A stretch of DNA of 50,194 nucleotides from Flavobacteriaceae bacterium (GTDB lineage Bacteria; Bacteroidota; Bacteroidia; Flavobacteriales; Flavobacteriaceae): assembly GCA_947452415.1 (NCBI GenBank), contig CANGCT010000007.1:1-50194 (forward strand), written 5' to 3'. The position numbers and the translations under genes are program-made. The notes beneath the pieces are model-generated. The model was not told the origin of the DNA and searched no databases. It saw nothing but the letters and a program-made list of their open reading frames with translations. Shown here in pieces: positions 15,801 to 20,530 of this stretch; within the stretch, counting starts at the first letter, position 1, and every line of letters starts with the position of its first letter.

Positions 15801-18682
15801 GCTTGAAATCTATTACAAAATGCTGTAGGCTGAGTGGTAGCGGTAGTAAGAGTAGAAGCAGTTCCAATTGTGCTTGAACCAGCAACAGAAATAGTTCCAC
15901 CTGTAGTTGATAAAGTAGTTATTCCACCAGCACATATAGTAGCTGGATTTTTACTAGCAGTAATAGCACTAGGACTTTGATTAACTGTCAAAGTAGCCGT
16001 ATTGGTACAACCGTTAGTATCTTTATAAGTAATAACACTAGTACCCGCAGCAGTACCTGGAGAAACAACACCACTAGTAGCTCCAACAGTTGCTACACTT
16101 GTAGTAGCAGATGACCAAGCTGTAGTAGCATCTGGAGTAGCAGAACCGGTTAACGTTATAGTACTTCCTGTACAAACAGAAAGCGGTGTGTTATTGATGG
16201 TAGGCGAAGCTGTTACTGTAATTGCTCCCGAAGGATTAGATGCTACTGGAGTAGCACTACAAGCACCTGAACTAACCGAAACAACACAATAATAGTAAGT
16301 TGTTCCAACATTAGCTAATGCTGTTGCAGGCGTATAAGAAGCTGAAGTAGCCCCAGTAATCAAAGTACCTGATGTATTTGAACTAGTACTATTGGAATAC
16401 CATTGGTATGAAAGCGTTCCTGTACTAGCAGATGCAGTAACGGATAAAGCCGTTGCAGCTACTCCTTGACATTTATTTTGAACTGTTGTAGACGGCTGAG
16501 CAGTTATTGCTAACGTATTAATAGTTATTGCAGCTGAACCTTGCGCACTCCAACAACCTGCGGTAGATTGTGTTCTAAAATAATAAGTTCCTGTAGTACT
16601 TACTGACTGACTTGAAGTAGCAGTAGCAGTAGAAGTACCGTTGGAAGTTGTACCTTGATAGTACATGGTTACTCCAGAGGTATCTGCAGTGGTTGCCGTT
16701 AAGGTAGTATTAGTACAATAGGTTCCTGCAGTAGCCACCGTTGGTGCAGTAGGAGTTGGCAATGTAGTTATTGAAGTTCCAGAAGTTGCTGTACCTGCAG
16801 AATTAGTAACTGTTATCACTCCATCTGTTGCACCAGCAGGATAAACTGCCGTAACAGAAGTTGCACTAACCACTGTAAAAGAAGTTGCTGCAGTACCATT
16901 AAATTTAACAGCAGTTGCACCCGATAAGTTAGTTCCTGTAATAGTAATGGTTGCACCTCCTGCAATACATGTTGAAGCAGGAGTAAAACTAGTAATAGTT
17001 GGCGTTGCTACTGATGTTGTAAAACTACCAGTTAAATAAGCAGAGTCACAACCATTATTAGCTAAAATTCTATAATAATAAGTTGTTCCTGCAGTAAGAC
17101 CTGATAAATCATTAGTTACAGCAGTTGCCATACTAAATGGAGAACCAGTTATGTTAGCAGTATATCCTGCATCAGTACAAACCTGTAAAGTATAATTTAA
17201 TGTAGCAGCACTACCACCAGCGGCAGATGCTGTCCAAGACACGGTAGCTGCCGAAGAAGTTAGTCCTGAATTGGCTGGTAATGTTGGCGCTGACGGACAT
17301 GTAATTTTATTTGAGGAAAGCGGAGAAGTAGTGAAATATTTCGGACCTCCTGAACAAGCCGTATTATTGTATGCATAAACAAAATAATAGTATTTGGTAT
17401 TAGAGGAAACCGATGAATCTGTGAAAGAAACTGCAGCACTTGATTGAACCACTGTACCGCCACCTAAAGTAGTAGAATAAGTTGTTCCATCAACTGGACC
17501 TGAACTTAAAGAACTACTTGTACTTCTAACTACCAAGTAACCACTAGGAGTACCTGTTGCAGCCGTAAATGAACCAGCAATAGAAGTTGCAGTCGTTATT
17601 CCAAAAACTAAATTTGTAGGCTGGGAAGTTGGAGCCACACATGCTGGAAGTGTATAAGTAATAGTAATTAAACCATTTCCACCAGCTGTAGTAGATGCAC
17701 CACCGTTACCTACACCTGTAACATATCCTGATTCAGCACTTCCTGGCGCTTGGTTTACAGTTGTGGTTGTACCATTACTAATAACTCCAGCTGTATTTGT
17801 TGTTAAAGTCAAAGAACCTAAATAAGAAGAGCCTCCTCCTCCTCCTGAAGAATAATTTGTTATTGAAGTAGTACCATAACCAGCACCACCACCATAGTAA
17901 CCACCACCACCACCACCACCACCATAGGTAGTAGTTCCTGCGGTACCACCGGTAAGCGCTGAACCAGCTCCACCATTTGTAGCAGTAGTCCCTAGACCAC
18001 CAGCTCCACCTGCAGAAACAGTTCCGGCTCCTCCACCTGTATAAGAACCTGATTTATTACCAGCAGCAGAACCTGAAGTTGCTCCCCCTCCACCACCATA
18101 AGTAACAGATGAGTAGTAACCAGCTCCTCCTCCTCCTCCTGCTATCGCAAGAGCATTAGCAAAAGTAAGTGAAGAATTGAATATACCTGTATATCCACCA
18201 CCCGATCCAGCTTGTGATACTTTACCAGAACCACCACCGCCACCAAAACCACCGGAAGCAGATGCGTAAGTACCTCCACCACCAACAACCATTACTAAAG
18301 TCTGTCCTGGTGTAACAGCTATAGTACCTTTTACTAAGGCACCAGAACCACCTGACGCAGGACCACCTGAACCAGCTCCACCAGCACCCCACATTTTTAA
18401 ACTGATGGATGTTACTCCAGCAGGTACAGTGAATGTCTGATTGGCACCAGTATAGGTAAATGATTGCGTAGTTTGACTATATCCTTTACTGAAGATCAAT
18501 AAAAGAAGAACCAACGCAGCTTTAAACGAGTAAAGCCCGAAGGAATTTCGGGAGTCAAAGTTGATTAAATTTTTATTGGTTTTGGCTGTGGTTAAGCCTA
18601 TGTTTTCTTCTTTTAATCCTAATAAAATTAATATCGTAGATACTAAACTATTTACTTTTCTGGTTAAATAAAATTGCTTCAT
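1..18682 (-). CDS. Giant multi-domain secreted surface protein / adhesin (C-terminus outside window)
   Basis: One frame runs from the ATG at 18682 to the window edge, giving 6227 codons without a stop. The frame is the same at both ends and the out-of-frame shadow ORFs keep a constant phase, so no frameshift is evident. The N-terminus has a delayed hydrophobic stretch (residues about 54-64, ALVLLLLIF) ending in GYSQ, which looks like a signal peptide after an unusual 50-residue extension. Modules in order: glycine-rich domain (about 88-345), FN3-like and IPT/TIG-like segments, many Ig-like units (TYTVTGTDANGC type), six putative-Ig repeats, a second glycine-rich domain (about 2428-2648), Ig units with CSG and YQW motifs, two GEVED-type domains (about 4835-4966 and 5156-5301), a jelly-roll segment ending in GWLVDDLKV, then MopE-like repeats. 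I infer a secreted, probably cell-surface adhesin. A type IX secretion tail would be expected beyond the left edge but cannot be seen. Substrate unknown. Confidence 0.9.
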   Translation of the reverse strand, partial: MKQFYLTRKVNSLVSTILILLGLKEENIGLTTAKTNKNLINFDSRNSFGLYSFKAALVLLLLIFSKGYSQTTQSFTYTGANQTFTVPAGVTSISLKMWGAGGAGSGGPASGGSGALVKGTIAVTPGQTLVMVVGGGGTYASASGGFGGGGGSGKVSQAGSGGGYTGIFNSSLTFANALAIAGGGGGAGYYSSVTYGGGGGATSGSAAGNKSGSYTGGGAGTVSAGGAGGLGTTATNGGAGSALTGGTAGTTTYGGGGGGGGYYGGGAGYGTTSITNYSSGGGGGSSYLGSLTLTTNTAGVISNGTTTTVNQAPGSAESGYVTGVGNGGASTTAGGNGLITITYTLPACVAPTSQPTNLVFGITTATSIAGSFTAATGTPSGYLVVRSTSSSLSSGPVDGTTYSTTLGGGTVVQSSAAVSFTDSSVSSNTKYYYFVYAYNNTACSGGPKYFTTSPLSSNKITCPSAPTLPANSGLTSSAATVSWTASAAGGSAATLNYTLQVCTDAGYTANITGSPFSMATAVTNDLSGLTAGTTYYYRILANNGCDSAYLTGSFTTSVATPTITSFTPASTCIAGGATITITGTNLSGATAVKFNGTAATSFTVVSATSVTAVYPAGATDGVITVTNSAGTATSGTSITTLPTPTAPTVATAGTYCTNTTLTATTADTSGVTMYYQGTTSNGTSTATATSSQSVSTTGTYYFRTQSTAGCWSAQGSAAITINTLAITAQPSTTVQNKCQGVAATALSVTASASTGTLSYQWYSNSTSSNTSGTLITGATSASYTPATALANVGTTYYYCVVSVSSGACSATPVASNPSGAITVTASPTINNTPLSVCTGSTITLTGSATPDATTAWSSATTSVATVGATSGVVSPGTAAGTSVITYKDTNGCTNTATLTVNQSPSAITASKNPATICAGGITTLSTTGGTISVAGSSTIGTASTLTTATTQPTAFCNRFQAYYSQMVFTAAELTAAGVRAGAITAIKFNIAAQGSATSVSDFKVRMGSTSSSILSSFITSGLNLVYSASTYSISVGLNTITFTTPYTWDGTSNIILDIRQVGVDSSNNTTTYYTATTGNTVLSAVATGTTYTSDSFVASSPSPTTSTSRLNTTFVYTSSTPTTITWSPTTNLYTTNNAAAGSDYTGTNLATVYAKNLTSTNYTATATNGSCSTSSQVTVAPFALPTIVVDKTNPVICNGESVTLTASGASTYTWKIGAAAAFATTAQVTLSPTTTTTYTISGTSTDGCVSTTTVTVTVNAKPSITVNSPAICIGGTATLTATNGTSYSWSSGLSDTAGTSVTANPTTTTTYTVTGTDANGCTNTANAVVTVNALPTITGSQSVCLGTTINLTGSGTTSSWASASTDIATIDSDGKVTSVSAGTSIITYTNSNGCQTTTTITVKAISAAPTVNALCNGATTVSGTGVAGASVNVIKAGTTIGTTTVAPDATWSVALNGVTLAGNNSINATQTETGKCVSASSDAVTVQTTTATPIITASLCLGATTVSGTSSEADDTVITLYNGTTSIGTATVASGAWSASVDALATASSITATALASGKCVSATSAAVVVNAPLSDLSYTLASANYCSGNAIATNAVAGITGTGTISYSASLPNGLTLNDATGAITGTPLDASAATDYTITATNGCSSTTALVTIAVQTGMSSLSYATPTAVYSIDSEITPNTATVTGAATSFAIVPALPAGLSFDTATGAISGTPTTESSANYTITASNDCSATTTVVNISVVTASLNISYTTTSATYCSGNAIASNSATAVGSGPYTYSISPSLPNGLSLNTANGTISGTPTAASDSTEYTITCNNGVATATATISFNVLTGMSALNYGGTSFVYCNGVAIANNTPTVTGSGTITYALNGTLPEGINFDTATGTISGTPLALLDSSSFTITASNECSSTTKTISIGVVTPVSELSYTTTTATYCSGVAITSNGVASITGSGTITYSASPSLPLGFSLNGTSGAITGTPSAASDATTYTITATNGCSSTSTTINFNVLTRMSALNYASTTSVYCQNVAIADNTASVTGTGTITYALNGTLPTGLNFDTATGTITGTPTDSSPATNYTITATNECSSTTKTISIAVSATTAAGSITPTTTTVCSGTNSTVLTLDSSVGAIQWQYSTNGTSYSNINGAASSTYTAANLTATTYYQAVVTSGACSSATATAVAITVNPLPTISGTLTLCAGTTTQLTGTGTATSWSSSNANATVDATGLVTGVTAGTSVITYTDSNGCVKTATVTINALPAAPTAGSATPSAFCLSSSTSLAATATGNTIKWYTALNGGTLIGTGSPLSYTPTASATAYFAEAYNATTGCSSARTSVAVTITTGPDEPTASATPTTVCLGTPIALNGTTSASTVNWYTAPTGGTLLGSSASGDNYPTTPSAAGTTTYYAESTNSVAAGSQTFNYSSTAQTFTAPAGVTSITVKAWGAGGAGGTSSYTRAGGAGGGGGAYASSVITVIPGKSYTVSVGAGGTGTTVSASSGGNGAGSYFNDVNTLYAAGGAGGGYYTTSIAGVGGLGGAASASIGTVKYSGGNGGNSSATSGSTTYSGGGGASAGTGANGNNALLNTGGAAVTGGVAGVNGGGGTATAFGGTPGNVGGGGGSAPRNDNSYAYLSPKGGDGKIIITWDAVTACPSPTRTAVVVNVSNITISASPSGTQTACINTTVTPLSVTAAVNGGTIASYKWYSNTTASTTGGTLVATNASSSTTDTYTPSSAVAGTLYYYVVVTNSNGCTATSAVSGAIVIKAASVAGTAATGTPALCNTGTSVVTLTGSTGTIQWQQSLNGTSWDNVSGGTGATTASYTTATLTTTTSFRALVTNSPCDVATSNVLTITVNPLPNAPTTTPSSQCGVGVPTASVTDTNGFTNPIFKWYDATGVTLLQTSTSTTYTTSILATTTFQVSVVNPTTGCESAKTSVTETVTTVPAFALSSNASTVTNCSNSPTTAAVTVATGASDYTSYVWTNSASVSGNATTGWYFSPSATTTYTVTATGGLCSTTANVTVKTTALPVITASAVPTAICVGATSTLTASSTVSTIASADKTIGTGTIVLGSTGTGNATTPFAQYYEGQHTQYLILGTDMAAAGLVSGNLTSLKFNVTTKRSTLPYVNYTVKLGTTTATDLTGNNTLTGSTTVYSNTSLNTVAGINTLAFGTGSGSASNFNWNGTANIIVDVCFANDPSATLTAYSDNDDVSATTKSYVATYGYYQDSSNLCGTSNGTSSTASTLPNITFTGQSRTTSEFPLQYTWNDASATTGSVLTPAPTTTTTYTVSGYNSTTGCTGTANATVTVYPIPNAPTATNGARCGTGVVTTATVSDTNSLTTPTFKWYSAASAGTLLQTSTSTSYTTSISATTTLYVSVVSPGGCESARTPITLTINTPATITAASGAISVCAGSSTTLTASVPATGSSTPTFTWTPTTGLSSATGASVTATPSATTTYSVTASDTNGCTTAAATVLVTVVPYPSALSITQGAASVCTGSVMSLTASGGTAITDSSVTVGPTSPTSEGGSISATNYAIGTYYQSFNVLAASKLASVDIFPTDAIGTSGSISIANSSGTVLNTVNYTTTVTGGSKQTITLNIPLSVGTGYRIGQGTAINLNRNTTNAAFPYTSSVASIISNNFNTAYYYYFYNMNFTTSVSVNSPISWSPTTDLYTSSAASTAYTGGNASAVYVKPSSATPVTYTATASNGSCSISQTTTVTANPLPVFALNGTTICPTTSATLTPSATVGTAPFTYSWTSNPAGFTSTESSVTVTPAVTTTYSVTGTDANGCTTAAAASATVTVRTPEVITASGTATICSGQSTNLTVSGAVSYTWTAPNGFTASGDSITVSPTTTTTYTVTGVDANGCTTASKTVVVTVKDQLATITASAPNYCIGATSLALSATSAATSNTGTVTYSWAGPNSFTASTQNATVNNPTGGGTYTVTATNGYCSTTASVTVIENALPTITASNATICNGTSTTLTASGAATYAWSPSTGLSSTAGESVTAGPIATQIYTITGTDANGCVNTTTTTVTVTNPGAIASGSTTSQTVSQGQQAEFVVNTTSGLAYTYQWQVSSDGGSSWSNISNDYVAGTDPATGNYTGVTTNTLLVDNIDYSMDQYKYQCIVTGDAPCSALIPVVATLTVSDTGFAVNSQPITVCSSTDTATFTVSTSGAEPYGLGWQMSSDQGVTFNDIFDATTDEATGLTYAIVETIDETTFSHTLTLTVSGITAATNANGLQFQALANYYLPSSPATLTVIPAIAVASSTASQTVCSGSNTSFTVSASNAVSYQWQVNTGSGFNPIANATTATLNLNNVPFSSNGNIYNCVITGTSPCSTFTTANATLTVNDAVVVTSQPASATLCSGGSNTFNVSATGTDLAYQWQMSTNGTVWNDIADATTASYDVTNVTTGMNGNKYHVIVSGTAPCSSVTSSVATLTVNAPIVINTQPASTTVCSGTTASFTVSAANAGSYQWQVDTGSGFNAIAGANSATLALSNVSFASNGYVYNCIVNGLTSCTAVTTDAVTLTVTPAIVSTNPSSQTICSGSDVTFSVTATNAVSYQWQSSTNGTTWSDIADANAASLTVTAATASMSGTKYHVVLTGTSPCSVVTSATATLTVNTPVVITKQPANQTVCASGGTATFTAETTGSNVAYQWQYSTNGTSWTDYAGTGATTASISIVNPSISANGTQYRFVTTTATPCSNTVTSEAATLYINNPTITTAPSSTTVIAGNTATYTVVASAATAYQWQRATTLNGTYTNVTNATPAGITYSGATSATLSVITTSTMAASTANFYRCVVTNTLNGNSCTATSTGGQLTIVAYCSNSTTATNTYISNFVTTAGLTNISNNSAGISTSGYGDFTSQSASHYAGSSVSYTITGVGTNSSTYSGIWIDWNDNGSFDDANENVVVPSSSTLTNTTLTGTIVVPSTAVVGNHRMRVITIRNYYPIACIGSSTYRMETEDYTFTVVATPACTTTTLVAGTASAASVSMCSGSSTTLGLTGTTNNVSGLSYQWYASTNGTTFDPVSGATATTLSTGVLNSTTYYYCTVICSGGASANSNTVTITVSNPLITGTTPAGRCGTGTVALAAAASTGSTINWYTALTGGSPINTGTSFTTPSIAATTTYYVTASIADPVLTPATGYCASTSTTTTTYYINGFTTTGGTSNITNTGTTLSANGYGDYSTMNVTGNSGSSINFNVSLNDGFYSYGVGLWADWNNNGTFDTGENVYNSAAYVYSASGSFVIPTTVASGTYRLRVRADYNATSPAACGVISSGETEDYSITVVRRACETARTAVVATVNPKPTATISYAGSPYCNNVTSGAVTYSGTYVSSGSYASTTGLTLDSATGAINPSTSTPGTYTVTYTTNATTYCTAQTATATVVINNSVLTSDFGYASATYCTNSGTVSPTVTGSAGTFTASPTGLTINGTTGAINFATATPGSYTVTNTVTACSNNSISTFDITVNPIPVIGTQPASATICSSTNASFTVATSGTDVTYKWQVSTNGTTWTDLSDGGVYSGTTATTLSITGAAVSMNGYQYKVLVSASNGCGIITSNTATLTVSQPTAPVITPSESSICPGGITALTATNGSANVSMYSNGFNASSTSLTAGGTNVNAVLDTTYKMEGASAMLLNSGTAYSANVYIGVNSNINLLNAASAQVTFSHICATEGGFDYGYVEYSKDAGTNWTAFPTSSYAGTGTLKNSVVSFDKTSYTEWSNALTSSTVSPNNTLWKAETINVPTDALTSQFRIRFRYTSDLSYNYYGWLVDDLKVSVPNGVTTTWSSTTSLYTNAAATTAYTGGNLATVYVKPTATNSTITATNTNALGCTNSSTATVNVLTPATLGSITQPAITCSGSPTTFNLTGLLANSTSTITYSIPGVGTQTVTGVVADASGTSSFSISLAGFTNGTALTVNSIQRTDLTPSCTTAITANNTVVIAVRPLVTYYADADGDGFGNYNVPQITCQEQPTGYVTNGTDCNDNDATMNATYSFYADTDADGYGAGSASAQCAVNATTAPTGYSVNSTDCAPTDNTKWRTATLYTDVDSDGYSVGSQTMCYGATVPTGYSLTSLGTDCNDNDATAHATASYYIDTDADGYTNGSETLCAATAPTGYSVTSLGADCNDNDASVHSTATYYVDADGDGFGSTTSASLCAATAPTGYSVNNTDCNDTDATVHAPASYYIDTDADGYTNGSVMLCAATAPTGYSVTSLGADCNDNDASV
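10740..11400 (-). repeat. Second glycine-rich domain of the giant protein
   Basis: This segment (residues about 2428-2648) opens with an FTAPAGVTSITVKAWGAGG motif and continues through runs of Gly, Ala and Ser. It closely parallels the first glycine-rich domain near the N-terminus (about 17650-18430, FTVPAGVTSISLKMWGAGG). The two look like copies of one module about 2300 residues apart within the same protein. Confidence 0.75.
12390..13975 (-). repeat. Six putative-Ig (He_PIG-like) repeats in the giant protein
   Basis: Six tandem units of about 85-90 residues share a core of LPxGLxLxxxTGxIxGTP followed by YTITATN and a Cys, typical of the putative-Ig family found in large adhesins. Two alternating flavours (MSALNY and LSYTTTSATYCSG openings) suggest duplication of a two-unit block. 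Confidence 0.75.
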
Positions 18683-18685
18683 AAT

Positions 18686-19090
18686 TTAAATTTTTTTGTA
18701 ATCGTTATTATTTTCTATATGTGTTAGGCAAAAAACCTGAAAAGAATCGTGACCTTTATTTTTACTTATCGTAAAGCCATCCTCACCGCTTTTGCCGTGC
18801 CTATGGACGACGACATAGAAAAGTCCTAAAGCTAAAACAGCCAGTGTTGTAGTTTTAAAACGTTGGTAGTGATTGTTCTTACTAAGCAAAATAAGGGAAG
18901 AAATATTTTTTTGGAAAGATCCAAAAAAAGTAGCCCAAAAAGAGGCACAAGAAACCGATAAAAAAGAGTCATTACTGCTTTTAGAATCTGCTAATGAACA
19001 GTCGTTCAAAGCAGTGGTTGTGGCTGTTGCCAGTGCTGAAGTAGCACTTGTAGACCAACTACAAAACAATTTTTTTAGAAATAATTTCAT
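18686..19090 (-). other. Doubtful 134-codon ORF just upstream of, and in frame with, the giant gene
   Basis: An ATG ORF starts at 19090 and stops with TAA at 18688-18686. The giant gene's ATG follows two codons after the start of that TAA (TAA ATT ATG), in the same frame. The predicted product is Ser/Ala/Thr-rich in its first half, then has one hydrophobic stretch (TLAVLALGLFYVVV) and a His/Gly/Lys-rich tail. I recognise no family. A TTG-start ORF on the other strand overlaps it and is no more convincing. It could be a small protein, a leader peptide, or untranslated leader RNA, since the second half contains several hairpins. Confidence 0.25.
18727..18818 (-). promoter_or_regulatory. Candidate structured leader RNA of the giant gene
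   Basis: Read on the minus strand this stretch holds three hairpins in order. They are CTATG/CATAG closing an 8-base loop (18801-18818), CAC-G-GC/GC-G-GTG around AAAA (18784-18799), and TTTAC/GTAAA around GATAA (18761-18775). A GGCAAAA in the second hairpin (complement of 18790-18796) could pair with a TTTTGCC (complement of 18727-18733), giving a pseudoknot-like long-range contact. It lies 45-140 bases upstream of the giant gene's start. I could not match it to a riboswitch class I know. Confidence 0.25.
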
Positions 19091-19133
19091 CGGATTAATA
19101 GGTTTTATGGTAAACTTGGGTTCTCAAAAATAG

Positions 19134-19584
19134 GAGTACAAAGGCAAATTATAACATTATATTATGTTAAAATTTTGTTAAAATGTAAGATTTTTATTAT
19201 TAACCTATAGCAGAATGTATTTAATCGAAAAAAGGGAGAAGGAAATCAAGAAAAAAATAAATAGAATAAGAAATATCTTATAAATTTATAAAAAGGGATT
19301 ACTAAAAGTACCTTACTACTTTAAATCTATTTAAAAAGGAAGTTAAAATCTGAAAAAACCTATTTAAAAAGGTTCAAAAATTGGATACTAAACAAGGGAT
19401 AACAGTCTATCCCATTCAAAGCATCGCAATGTGGGGAATATTTAAGGAAAGAAAAAAGATAAAATTTACCGTTTTATCCTAAAAAAAATACCTATAAAAC
19501 TATTTTTTAGATTAAAATCAATATACTAATTGCCATAAAATACTACAAAAAACTTACAATAGGCATTAAATTTAATAATTATTG
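19134..19584. other. AT-rich stretch without a recognisable gene
   Basis: About 450 bases between the giant gene's leader and the tRNA. It is very AT-rich with homopolymer A and T runs. I see no coding pattern or clear terminator. On the minus strand a TATAATTTG sequence near 19150 is close to, but one base off in spacing from, the Bacteroidetes -7 box and might be the giant gene's promoter. Confidence 0.5.
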
Positions 19585-19658
19585 TGACCGCGGCAGGGTT
19601 CGAACCTGCAACCATCAGAGCCGAAATCTGATATTCTATCCAGTTGAACTACGCAGCC
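19585..19658 (-). tRNA. tRNA-Arg (anticodon TCG)
   Basis: A full cloverleaf folds on the minus strand. It has a seven-pair acceptor stem (GGCTGCG with CGCGGTC, two G-U pairs), an anticodon stem TCAGA/TCTGA, the loop TTTCGGC with anticodon TCG, and the T arm GCAGG-TTCGAAC-CCTGC. The discriminator base is A and the CCA end is not encoded. It is predicted to read CGA arginine codons. Confidence 0.95.
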
Positions 19659-19667
19659 GATTTTAGA

Positions 19668-19934
19668 AAGTTTAAAGATTAAAGTTTAAAGATTAAAGTT
19701 TAAAGATTAAAGTTTATGAGTTTATAAGTTTATGAGTTTATAAGTTTAGCAACCTAGAACCTAAAACCTAGAACCCAAAACCTAAAACCTAGAACCCAAA
19801 ACCTAAAACCTAGAACCCAAAACCTAAAACCTAGAACCCAAAACCTAGAAACCAAAACCTAAAACCCAAAACCTAGAACCCAAAACCTAGAACCCAAAAC
19901 CTAGAACCCAAAACCTAGAACCCAAAACCTAAAC
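19668..19934. repeat. Block of three adjacent short tandem repeats
   Basis: Three arrays lie side by side between the tRNA and yqeY. They are about three copies of a 13-base AAGTTTAAAGATT unit (from about 19670), two copies of a 16-base GTTTATGAGTTTATAA unit (from about 19713), and a long array of AACCTAGAACCC / AAACCTAAAACC words (about 19751-19934). The last array reaches into the stop codon of yqeY. No spacers or coding sense are visible. Confidence 0.9.
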
Positions 19935-20378
19935 CAACAACTTCTTAACGATAGCCGATATGATTTTGCCTTCGGCTTGTCCGCCAATTTGAGCAGACGC
20001 GAGTCCCATAACTTTTCCCATAGATGCAATTCCAACCGCACCAGTTTCGGTAATTATTTTGGCAACTATTGCTTCTACTTCTGCTTCACTTAGTTGCGCT
20101 GGCAGGAATTTTTCGATTACTGCAATCTGCGCCAATTCGGGTTCGGCTAAATCGGGACGGTTTTGTGTGGTGAAAATGCTAGCACTATCTTTACGCATTT
20201 TTACTAACCGTTGCAAGATTTTAATTTCATCGTCTTCGGTGATGTCTTCTTTAGTACCGGTAGCTGTTTGGGCTAAAAGCAATTCCGATTTAATAGCTCG
20301 TAGGGCTTCTAGCGCAATAGTATCTTTGGCTCTCATGGCGGTTTTCATTTCGTCCATGATTTTTACAGATAAACTCAT
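19929..20378 (-). CDS. yqeY: GatB/YqeY domain protein
   Basis: This 149-residue protein has the usual length for stand-alone YqeY proteins, which share the tail domain of GatB, the aspartyl/glutamyl-tRNA amidotransferase subunit. Family features visible are the helical N-terminus with KxAMRAKD and ALRAIKSEL, a central EIKILQRLVKMRKDS, the EKFLPAQLSE linker, and a C-terminal GxASMGKVMG segment. It is probably an RNA-binding or tRNA-related accessory protein; its exact role is unknown. It follows ftsZ by about 150 bases, a common arrangement in flavobacteria. Its TAG stop is the first element of the downstream tandem repeat. Confidence 0.9.
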   Translation of the reverse strand: MSLSVKIMDEMKTAMRAKDTIALEALRAIKSELLLAQTATGTKEDITEDDEIKILQRLVKMRKDSASIFTTQNRPDLAEPELAQIAVIEKFLPAQLSEAEVEAIVAKIITETGAVGIASMGKVMGLASAQIGGQAEGKIISAIVKKLLV

Positions 20379-20530
20379 TTTTATATATTTAGTGGTTATT
20401 TCTAACTCTTATTTTTTGCAAAATAGCTATTTCGAATCTAGATAATCGAAGAATCAATTTCATTTTTTATTCTCTCACACGATTGCTACCCGAGACTGAA
20501 GCTAAAATTCTATAATTTGGAAGCTACTAA

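Noticed and set aside
644..17463. Many short ORFs on both strands within the giant gene
   Set aside because: They lie in other frames of one continuous coding frame, and their low-complexity Leu/Val or Ile/Ser products are the expected shadows of Thr/Val/Ala-rich codons.
18727..18818. Cyclic di-GMP (GEMM) riboswitch
   Set aside because: Some words look similar (GGCAAAA, hairpins) but the GGACGCAAAGCC core and tetraloop receptor are absent.
18873..19133. 86-codon plus-strand gene antisense to the leader ORF
   Set aside because: It starts at TTG with no promoter or ribosome-binding support, and its product has no recognisable family.
19134..19658. Genomic island boundary at tRNA-Arg
   Set aside because: tRNA 3' ends are common integration sites and the giant gene lies on that side, but I see no integrase and no duplicated tRNA end in the window.
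19751..19934. Telomere-like repeat marking a replicon end
   Set aside because: The AACCTAGAACCC words vary in order and lie between a tRNA and yqeY within ordinary chromosome; similar words occur elsewhere in the window.
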